Source: Nitrososphaeraceae archaeon
GTDB taxonomy: Archaea; Thermoproteota; Nitrososphaeria; Nitrososphaerales; Nitrososphaeraceae
Length of the DNA stretch: 11,884 nucleotides
Assembly (NCBI GenBank): GCA_025922715.1
Contig: JAICHH010000050.1
Coordinates: forward strand, 1 to 11,884
Direction of reading: 5' to 3'
A model generated the notes under the pieces. That model was not told the DNA's origin. It searched no databases and saw only the letters and a list, made by a program, of their open reading frames with translations. Shown here one piece after another: positions 6,868 to 11,884 of this stretch. The translations under genes were made by a program, and so were the position numbers. How positions within the stretch are numbered: position 1 is the stretch's first letter; each line of letters opens with the position of its first letter.

Positions 6868-7098
6868 GTGACAGAAAACTCTGTCAGGCATATTGACACA
6901 ATAAAAGAAATGGAAGCTATGAAATTAGAATATCAAATACGTTGCAGTCATCATGAGCTTGAATTTTTCCATAGTGAGAAAATAATAACGTGTGTTATTT
7001 GTGGAAAAAATTGGTTATTTTTAGAAGAAAGAGGATTTTCAAAAATAAAATCAGCATATGTAGCAGAAAAAAATATTTCTGCACTAACGAAGGAATAA
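6868..7098 (+). CDS. small zinc-ribbon-like protein
   Basis: A 76-residue soluble protein with a probable single metal site: C26-S-H28-H29 in the first half and C42-V-I-C45-G46 in the second, a C-x-H ... C-x-x-C-G arrangement like short zinc ribbons. W49 and the hydrophobic run after it would pack on the knuckle. The first 25 residues are mainly helical and polar; the C-terminal 20 are charged. I do not recognise a named family. The GTG start is favoured by a TATA-like box at the right distance; no in-frame ATG lies between the upstream stop at 6820 and the GTG. The alternative ATG at 6910 would still keep the metal site. It is convergent with the gene at 7111-7344, with only 12 nt between stops, so the two transcripts must overlap. 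A regulatory or adaptor role is possible but not shown. Confidence 0.6.
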   Translation: MTENSVRHIDTIKEMEAMKLEYQIRCSHHELEFFHSEKIITCVICGKNWLFLEERGFSKIKSAYVAEKNISALTKE

Positions 7099-7110
7099 AT
7101 AAATAATTAA

Positions 7111-7344
7111 TTAGAATGGATCATCTAAAACATGTCCCTCGATTGTAATATTTTCTTTTACATAGTTTCTAATCTGTTCAATTGAAGAAATATTAAAAAA
7201 TCGGTTATTCCATTTATTAATAACTGCGTCAGTAGCATTGTATTCAAGAGAAAGAGCTTTTCTAGATTTACAAAAAGCCTTCCATAAATTGATAACATAT
7301 TTTTCCTCCTCAGTATTTGATATATTCGAGTCTAATACATCCAT
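7111..7344 (-). CDS. small hypothetical protein
   Basis: A 77-residue acidic protein that I do not recognise. It appears mostly helical: residues 11-37 form a likely long helix (EEEKYVINLWKAFCKSRKALS), and residues 54-65 (SIEQIRNYVKEN) another. Aromatic residues at W21, F24, W45, F49 and F50 would build a compact core. There are no metal motifs (single C25), signal peptide or membrane segment. The ATG has no Shine-Dalgarno; AATTAAAATC lies about 30 nt upstream. It ends 12 nt from the stop of the convergent zinc-ribbon-like gene and is followed upstream by the membrane pair at 7418-8681 on the same strand, separated by 73 nt, so it might be read through from that operon or have its own promoter. 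Confidence 0.55.
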   Translation of the reverse strand: MDVLDSNISNTEEEKYVINLWKAFCKSRKALSLEYNATDAVINKWNNRFFNISSIEQIRNYVKENITIEGHVLDDPF

Positions 7345-7417
7345 TTATAATAAGTTTTAATTTAAATTAGATTTTAATTTATTGAATTAATAATAGAAAA
7401 TAATGAAAAATGAATTA

Positions 7418-7651
7418 TTATTGTATATGTAATTTTTTTTGGATGTAAAGCTTCTTTAAATAATTCAAAAAGACTATCAACATTAATACTATCAATATAG
7501 CTATCGTTGCCTGGAATATTGAAGTTATATACAGATCCGTTCTATTATTAAAAATTACAATATCTATTGGTGCAATAAAAATTACTAAAAAGGCAGATAT
7601 TGCTAAAAGTGTAAACCAAATAACTCCAATAAGCAAAAATAGACTGGACAT
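7418..7651 (-). CDS. small two-helix membrane protein
   Basis: A 77-residue membrane protein with two hydrophobic segments: about residues 3-27 (LFLLIGVIWFTLLAISAFLVIFIAP, not listed in full length beyond this) and about 42-63 (ITSIFQATIAILIVLMLIVFLNY), joined by a short polar loop with NNRTD. The tail KKLYIQKKLHIQ is basic, which puts it in the cytoplasm under the positive-inside rule, with both ends inside. A frame open from a TTG at 7693 would overlap the upstream gene by 41 nt; I prefer the ATG at 7651 because it starts one base after that gene's stop (TAAAATG) and GGTGG lies about 12 nt upstream. This implies translational coupling to the transferase at 7653-8681. Function is unknown; an accessory subunit of that enzyme or of the surface-glycan pathway is an inference from context only. 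Confidence 0.6.
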   Translation of the reverse strand: MSSLFLLIGVIWFTLLAISAFLVIFIAPIDIVIFNNRTDLYITSIFQATIAILIVLMLIVFLNYLKKLYIQKKLHIQ

Positions 7652-7652
7652 T

Positions 7653-8681
7653 TTAAATTTTTCCACCCAAGACAAAATAATATTGGATAACAATTGAAAT
7701 TAATGCTAAAATTGATGAAAAGATTGCTAGTTTAAAGATTTTGTTAACTAATTCATTTTCTGAAAGTGGACCGTCAACTAAAAGTAGTCTTAAGAGAGTA
7801 ATTGGAGCTTTTTTATCTGTAGATGCGGCTAGTTTAAAATCATCAGTTAAAGATGTAGGCCTTGCTGTAATTTCTCTATGTTCAATTATTCTTTTTACAC
7901 TAGAAAGGAATAAAAATGAGTTAAATATTGCAGGAAGTAATGCAATAATTGCAATAAGTTCTGATTTGCCTGCTATGGCTATTGCACCGTACATCGTACC
8001 TAACAGCAAAGTACCCGAGTCTCCTGGAAATATTTTACTTGGAAATTTGTGAAATTTATAAAAAGCAAGAGTTCCAAAAAATAAAGAGAGCGATGCTAAA
8101 AAAACTTCTACACTTCCAAATATATAGACACTAATAATTAATGGAATACATGCAATTAGTATAAAACCACTAGCTACACCATTCAATACATCAATAGAAT
8201 TAATAGTATTTCCAATTACAGGAATAGCTATTAGAATAACTGGTATGTATAAAAGCGGAATAAAAGCATTACCAAATATAAGATTTAGATTAGTATCATA
8301 CGCCCCTAATAGTAGAATGGGCAATGCAGCAATCAATAGCGCAACAGGTTTGAACCAACCTGGCATTACTTTTCTATCGTCTATATAGCCTATTAGGAAA
8401 GCAATAACAGTACTAAACAAGATAGCCAGAATTTTTTCGTTGAATGTTAAGCAATAAATTACCATTAAAGATAGTGTAATTCCTATTATTAGAATTGGAC
8501 CGGCCGGTCTAGGAATCTTTGGTCTTGCAGATTTATGATAATCTTGCACTATCATACCTTTTTCCAATAGGAATGCAATTGCCTTTGGCATAGCAAAATA
8601 AACAGTCAAAAACGAAATAGCAGAAGCAAATATTCCATAAATAAATACCATAATAAGTGAATTGACATCAGAAAATATCAT
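7653..8681 (-). CDS. PNPT-family polyprenyl-phosphate sugar-1-phosphate transferase
   Basis: An integral membrane enzyme of the MraY/WecA/DPAGT1 superfamily, which moves a sugar-1-phosphate from a UDP-sugar onto a polyprenyl (in archaea, dolichyl) phosphate, the first step of glycan assembly on the lipid carrier. The 342 residues contain about ten hydrophobic segments and the expected cytoplasmic motifs in order: KSARPKIPRPAG (50-61), GYIDDRK (98-104, Mg2+-binding D101-D102), NTINSIDVLNG (158-168, with D164 and N167), and FPGDSGTLLLG (218-228, D221). The late loop HREITARPTSLTDDF (268-282) corresponds to the variable sugar-selecting loop. The architecture and archaeal context point to the AglH/DPAGT1-like branch for N-glycosylation, with GlcNAc-1-P the likely but unproven donor. 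The ATG at 8681 has a TATA-like box about 30 nt upstream. A small membrane protein follows with a one-base gap. Confidence 0.85.
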   Translation of the reverse strand: MIFSDVNSLIMVFIYGIFASAISFLTVYFAMPKAIAFLLEKGMIVQDYHKSARPKIPRPAGPILIIGITLSLMVIYCLTFNEKILAILFSTVIAFLIGYIDDRKVMPGWFKPVALLIAALPILLLGAYDTNLNLIFGNAFIPLLYIPVILIAIPVIGNTINSIDVLNGVASGFILIACIPLIISVYIFGSVEVFLASLSLFFGTLAFYKFHKFPSKIFPGDSGTLLLGTMYGAIAIAGKSELIAIIALLPAIFNSFLFLSSVKRIIEHREITARPTSLTDDFKLAASTDKKAPITLLRLLLVDGPLSENELVNKIFKLAIFSSILALISIVIQYYFVLGGKI

Positions 8682-8785
8682 ATAGTATAGCCACTAGTTT
8701 GTTTCATTATTATATGTATATTTTTTTACTGAATTATATATAAAAATAATCTTTTTTATTAGACGAAAAATGAATATCAACTTGA

Positions 8786-11062
8786 CTATGTTAATTGTTT
8801 TTTGATCTTTTTTGCAATTGATGGCCCAATTTTAGATATACTAGATATAGTCGATTCTGAGGTTGATTTCAATAATTTAATATCGACAAATCCAGCATTA
8901 TATAACGCTCTGGCTCGTATTCTTCCTACACCTTCCAACTTAATTAGTGGAAGCAATTCTTGTTTCACTCCGTACTTTGTTCTAATTCGAAGGTCGGATA
9001 AAGTTTCAAGAATGTCATACCTATTAAACAATTTAGCAAACTCATTTAGTGTATATAATAACCAATCAGCTGATTCTACAATTCTATGCATATCACCTGG
9101 TTCAATTCCAAGTCTATCACTTAGGTTTCTTTCACTACTCTCATTAATCCATTCATATAACCCCAAAAAACTCCTTGAACAATTGTATTCATTTAGGTCA
9201 AATAATAAATCCTCCTCCTCCTCCATGTATTTATTGACAAAGTTATAAAAATAATCCATATCCTTTTTCCTTAAGGTAAGCTTTGGATAAAAGTCTGAAC
9301 ACTCAGATATAACATGTATAAATTTTATAATGAGATTATTATACTCATTTTGTGTATGTTGAGTTATTGCCTTTAACGATTCATTTGTATTTATTTCGTT
9401 TAATGTATCTAATTCATTTTTAAATTCGATAGCTGTAAGAGGATCTATATATAAGATAGAAGTTTTTTTTCCAAAATCAGTTGCAATATACCTTTCATTT
9501 TTTGATTTAATAAGATCCCACTTTTCAAGCGATTCTAGTGCAACATCTATTTTGAAAACTATAGTTGATTTTCTATAATTCTGGGCAAATAACGTATTTA
9601 AAAATAAATCATATAATTCTGATTTTTTCATACCAGGAATAGTAGAAATAGTACTGAGGATATGGAAACGTAAGGCCTTTTCATTAAAAAGTTTTGAATT
9701 AACAGGTTCTGGAATTCCAAGTATATAATGATCATATAATTCTTCAGAATTCATACCTGATTCTGGTATAATTATTGCTTCTCCAAAAGTATCATATTTT
9801 GGTCTTCCTGCTCTACCACAAAATTGTTTATAATCCAAAATACTAATTGGAATATTTGTTCCAATATCATAATCATATCGTAAAATACTTGACAACACTA
9901 CTCTACGTGCTGGTAGATTTACACCTGCTGCTAAGGTTGGAGTTGCTACTAGTAATTTAATTACTCCTTGTTTAAATGAGTCTTCAATTATTTCTCTTAT
10001 GGGTTGACTTAATCCAGCATGATGAAAACCGACACCTTTTGAAACCATCTCAATAAGATTTTTAGTAATATCAGTATCATCTGAAATTTTTGACAATTGT
10101 AATGCTGATTTTTTAGCTTTTTCTTTCTGATCTTTATCTAATAACCTAAAAACACCCTGGACAGACTTTGCAGCAAGTGATGCTGCACGTTTACGAGTCT
10201 CAGCAAAAATTATAGTTTGACCTCCACTTTCTAAAGAATCTATTGCAACTGACACAGGAATAGATTGAAAATTATAATAAGTATTTATTTTAATTTTGGT
10301 ATTATTATTCATACGAACTATACCACTATCATATACACCTTCAAGTAGTTCAGTTGGTCTCCAATTATTTTCTATTAATTTACAATTTAACCATTCAGCT
10401 ATGTCTTTGGAATTGGAAACTGTTGCGCTTAAGGCAAGAATTTGGGCTTCTTGATAAAATCTTTTAATTTTTGTTATCATCATTTCTAGAGTTGGACCAC
10501 GATCTTTGTCACCCATTAGATGAATTTCATCTATAACAAATAATCCTACATTAGATAATAATTCACTATCATTTCTAATTAGTGCATCTAATTTTTCATT
10601 AGTTAAAATTACAATATCTGCATTCAGAAGATCATTACCTGGAGAATCATAATTTCCCATTGCAAGCTTTACAATAAAACTTTTCTTTCTATCTCCTTTT
10701 TTCTTTTTGGCTACATACTTCTTTTCAAAGTCTATATTTTTAGTAACTGTTGCTAAATTTTTATTGTTGTTGTTGTTAGTAAAATTAATAGAGTTTAATT
10801 CTAAAAAATCATGGTATTTTTCAGTAGCTAAAGATCTAAGTGGTGTCATATAGATCACTTTCTCTTTTTTCTCCATTTTTTTTAAAGCAGCCATAATTGC
10901 TATGAGTGTCTTTCCACTTGCTGTAGGAGATGTTATAAGTAAATTTTCGCCTCTTAATAGTCCATTAGAAATAGCTTGTTCTTGAATTGGATAAAGTGAA
11001 TCATATCCAATCTCTAAAAGAATTTTTTGTAGGTTTTTGTCTTTTAGTGATGATAGCGTCAT
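8786..11062 (-). CDS. hel308: Hel308-type (Hjm/Ski2-like) DNA helicase
   Basis: Hel308 is an archaeal superfamily 2, 3'-5' DNA helicase that unwinds lagging strands at stalled forks. Residues here are counted from the ATG-6 start (add 0) of the longer frame from TTG 11077. All motifs are present: YPIQ (29-32), Walker A SPTASGKT (50-57), MTPLRSLA (77-84), DEIH (183-186), SAT (217-219), IIFAETR (289-295), GFHHAGL (350-356), VATPTLAAGVNLPARR (377-392) and QFCGRAGRP (418-426). A winged-helix and ratchet region follow, including EPGDMHRIVESADWL (659-673), and the C-terminal helix-hairpin-helix with RIRARALYNAGF (719-730). Compared with the Pyrococcus protein as remembered, about 35-40 extra residues (about 95-133, Asn run then Lys-rich) sit before the MGNYDSP motif, and the chain stops right after the HhH. 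I chose ATG 11062 because a TATA-like box lies about 23 nt ahead; TTG 11077 would add five residues. Confidence 0.92.
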   Translation of the reverse strand: MTLSSLKDKNLQKILLEIGYDSLYPIQEQAISNGLLRGENLLITSPTASGKTLIAIMAALKKMEKKEKVIYMTPLRSLATEKYHDFLELNSINFTNNNNNKNLATVTKNIDFEKKYVAKKKKGDRKKSFIVKLAMGNYDSPGNDLLNADIVILTNEKLDALIRNDSELLSNVGLFVIDEIHLMGDKDRGPTLEMMITKIKRFYQEAQILALSATVSNSKDIAEWLNCKLIENNWRPTELLEGVYDSGIVRMNNNTKIKINTYYNFQSIPVSVAIDSLESGGQTIIFAETRKRAASLAAKSVQGVFRLLDKDQKEKAKKSALQLSKISDDTDITKNLIEMVSKGVGFHHAGLSQPIREIIEDSFKQGVIKLLVATPTLAAGVNLPARRVVLSSILRYDYDIGTNIPISILDYKQFCGRAGRPKYDTFGEAIIIPESGMNSEELYDHYILGIPEPVNSKLFNEKALRFHILSTISTIPGMKKSELYDLFLNTLFAQNYRKSTIVFKIDVALESLEKWDLIKSKNERYIATDFGKKTSILYIDPLTAIEFKNELDTLNEINTNESLKAITQHTQNEYNNLIIKFIHVISECSDFYPKLTLRKKDMDYFYNFVNKYMEEEEDLLFDLNEYNCSRSFLGLYEWINESSERNLSDRLGIEPGDMHRIVESADWLLYTLNEFAKLFNRYDILETLSDLRIRTKYGVKQELLPLIKLEGVGRIRARALYNAGFVDIKLLKSTSESTISSISKIGPSIAKKIKKQLT

Positions 11063-11080
11063 GTTGTTTCTTATCAAATC

Positions 11081-11090
11081 ATATAATTTT
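11081..11090 (-). promoter_or_regulatory. candidate TATA box for hel308
   Basis: On the minus strand AAAATTATAT is centred about 23 nt ahead of the ATG at 11062, close to the spacing for a leaderless transcript, and this favours that ATG over the TTG at 11077, which would fall too close to the box. Confidence 0.35.
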
Positions 11091-11251
11091 TGATTATTAT
11101 TTGTTATTTTGAACGATCTGATGTACTTAAGTAAAAATTAGCTTTAGATTTGAAATTTGTTTTCTCTTTCTCTTCAATATATATATAGATTAATTGAAAA
11201 TGAGATAAAATGAAGTAATAGATTGAAGATATAAAATGAGTTATTATTAAT

Positions 11252-11260
11252 ATATATAAA
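11252..11260 (+). promoter_or_regulatory. candidate TATA box for tRNA-Ser
   Basis: ATATATAAA lies about 37 nt before the first base of the mature tRNA, so transcription would start around 11282, leaving a short 5' leader for RNase P. The surroundings are AT-only, so the exact box is uncertain. Confidence 0.35.
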
Positions 11261-11315
11261 ATATATAATATCAAATAAATATTTTAATTAATGCCGGGGT
11301 ACCCAAGCTAGGTAA

Positions 11316-11329
11316 GTCAAATGACCTTA
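11316..11329 (+). other. extra D-loop segment, possible second tRNA intron
   Basis: The D-loop has all expected parts (A14-G15 and G18-G19 in AAGCTAGGT at 11305-11313, then AAAA before the GGGG), but 14-15 extra nt separate them. AGGT (11310-11313) can pair with ACCT (11324-11327), with 3-nt AAG and TAA on either side, resembling a minimal bulge-helix-bulge. Cutting it as GTCAAATGACCTTA would leave a 14-nt D-loop. Repeated A's make the exact borders ambiguous by a base or so. A non-intronic enlarged D-loop is the alternative. Confidence 0.45.
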
Positions 11330-11347
11330 AAAGGGGTCAGCCTCGAG

Positions 11348-11372
11348 ATCATGAAATTTAAATTGGCGTGCT
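11348..11372 (+). other. canonical tRNA intron (37/38)
   Basis: The 25-nt insert lies between G37 and A38 of the anticodon loop. A relaxed bulge-helix-bulge fits: CTCG (11342-11345) opposes CGTG (11367-11370) with one U-U mismatch, the bulge A-G/A brackets the 5' cut and the bulge C-T/A the 3' cut, and TCA (11349-11351) pairs with TGG (11364-11366) inside the intron. This is the substrate of the archaeal tRNA-splicing endonuclease. Confidence 0.75.
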
Positions 11373-11486
11373 AGCTGATGTCCTTGGACTCGTGGGTTCG
11401 AGTCCCACTCCCGGCGTTATATTCGCGGGTTTATGCAAAATATTTTTATTTATTGTGCGCAAATCGTATTTGAAAGACGTTATTTT

Positions 11487-11884
11487 ATGTTAGCACAGAA
11501 TTCAAATGACCAACAACAGACTTCTATTGGTAGTAATAAGAGCAATCAACTGTTCAATGAGAATAATACTAAAGAAACAACTGTCGCTTTTACCAATAAT
11601 AAATCAATCAACGAAATACCCATTGAAGTTTTAAAAAGAAAGATTAATGGTATAACTCAGTATCAAAAACCATATATATCAAAATTATTTTATGAGCTTC
11701 TTGCCAAAAAACCTGAAAATGCAAAAATATTATGCGACTACATACTAGCAGAACAAAATGAGTTCAATATCAAAGAATCTACGAAAGAAGATAAAATAAA
11801 AAGATTATTTCAACTTTCTAGATTTTTTAATCATAATAAATCATTTTTTGAAATTACTAAAGAAGATATTTTAGATTTTCTTAA
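11487..11884 (+). CDS. tyrosine recombinase / integrase, N-terminal part (runs off the end)
   Basis: The window holds 132 codons and the gene continues beyond it. Residues about 1-45 are a polar, Asn/Gln-rich leader. From about residue 80 the sequence has the helical core-binding (SAM-like) domain of XerC/D-type integrases: NAKILCDYILAEQNEF, then STKEDKIKRLFQLSRFFNH and FFEITKEDILDFL, the last matching the 'T-x-E-D-I-x-x-F-L' end of that domain. The catalytic part with the R-H-R-Y residues would lie outside, so activity cannot be judged. An in-frame ATG at 11433 would add 18 residues; I prefer 11487 because an AT-rich box (ATATTTTTAT, about 11440-11449) lies between tRNA and gene. It starts 70 nt after the 3' end of tRNA-Ser on the same strand, which suggests integration into that tRNA; a host Xer protein is the alternative. 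Confidence 0.75.
   Translation, partial: MLAQNSNDQQQTSIGSNKSNQLFNENNTKETTVAFTNNKSINEIPIEVLKRKINGITQYQKPYISKLFYELLAKKPENAKILCDYILAEQNEFNIKESTKEDKIKRLFQLSRFFNHNKSFFEITKEDILDFL

Larger units (their letters stand above)
11293..11416 (+). tRNA. tRNA-Ser(CGA) with intron and D-loop insertion
   Basis: The gene folds as a class II tRNA. Acceptor GCCGGGG (11293-11299) pairs with TCCCGGC (11409-11415), followed by discriminator G73 (11416), the serine identity base. The D stem is CCC (11302-11304) with GGG (11333-11335). The anticodon stem is TCAGC (11337-11341) with GCTGA (11374-11378). The loop CT-CGA-G (11342-11347) plus A (11373) gives anticodon CGA, reading UCG. A long variable arm (GTCC/GGAC at 11380-11389) and the T arm GTGGG/CCCAC with loop TTCGAGT follow. 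No CCA is encoded, as usual in archaea. A 25-nt intron interrupts the anticodon loop at the canonical 37/38 site, and the D-loop is 28 nt, about 14-15 nt longer than expected; removing both gives about 85 nt, normal for tRNA-Ser. Confidence 0.9.

Noticed and set aside
7741..8052. Plus-strand frame of 103 codons
   Set aside because: Antisense to the PNPT transferase, whose conserved motifs are on the other strand; no protein features of its own.
8802..9248. Plus-strand frame of 148 codons
   Set aside because: Antisense to the C-terminal part of Hel308, which has clear helix-hairpin-helix and ratchet motifs; Ser/Leu-rich shadow composition.
11293..11416. Reading the tRNA as tRNA-Leu (long variable arm, AAGCTAGGT D-loop)
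   Set aside because: U33 fixes the anticodon as CGA and the discriminator base is G, both fitting serine; leucine tRNAs have A73 and different anticodons.
1..11884. CRISPR array
   Set aside because: No regularly spaced direct repeats of 20-40 nt were seen anywhere; repeated words are short and AT-rich.

Overview
The window is very AT-rich DNA that reads as archaeal, most plausibly a mesophilic thaumarchaeon (Nitrososphaerota, for example a Nitrososphaera/Nitrosocosmicus-type ammonia oxidiser). The archaeal assignment rests on a full-length Hel308 helicase, a serine tRNA with a canonical 37/38 intron and no encoded CCA, TATA-like boxes 20-30 nt ahead of many start codons with hardly any Shine-Dalgarno sequences (leaderless style), and a PNPT-family sugar-phosphate transferase. 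The narrower placement is inference from overall protein style.

Layout. Positions 1-964 hold no convincing intact gene, only short interrupted frames that may be gene remnants. A small TPR protein (965-1177) and PhoU (1290-1946, TTG start) follow on the plus strand. A 58-residue Cys/His-rich zinc-binding-type protein (2075-2251, minus) faces PhoU. After a long sparse stretch come a small unknown protein (3033-3281), another spacer with a 10-bp perfect inverted repeat, and a plus-strand phosphate cluster: SixA-like histidine phosphatase (3774-4286), CHAD protein (4401-5222) and family I inorganic pyrophosphatase (5241-5819). A minus-strand exported protein with a calcium-loop-like motif (5983-6378) converges on that cluster. 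Next are a small zinc-ribbon-like protein (6868-7098), a small unknown protein (7111-7344, minus), and a minus-strand pair: a PNPT-family transferase (7653-8681) followed by a two-helix membrane protein (7418-7651). Hel308 (8786-11062, minus) is divergent from a tRNA-Ser(CGA) gene (11293-11416). A tyrosine recombinase starts just past the tRNA and runs off the window end.

How the genes fit together. PhoU (control of phosphate uptake), SixA-like phosphatase, CHAD (polyphosphate binding) and pyrophosphatase suggest a phosphate/polyphosphate neighbourhood; CHAD and pyrophosphatase are 18 nt apart and probably co-transcribed. The PNPT protein and its small partner look translationally coupled and would act in the membrane on a polyprenyl/dolichyl-phosphate carrier. 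The tRNA-integrase junction at the right edge is the classic architecture of an integrated element, but the far end lies outside the window.

The most interesting points are the tRNA with a canonical intron plus an extra D-loop insertion, the recombinase next to it, the phosphate gene cluster whose pyrophosphatase has altered active-site residues, and the unlisted small Cys/His protein.
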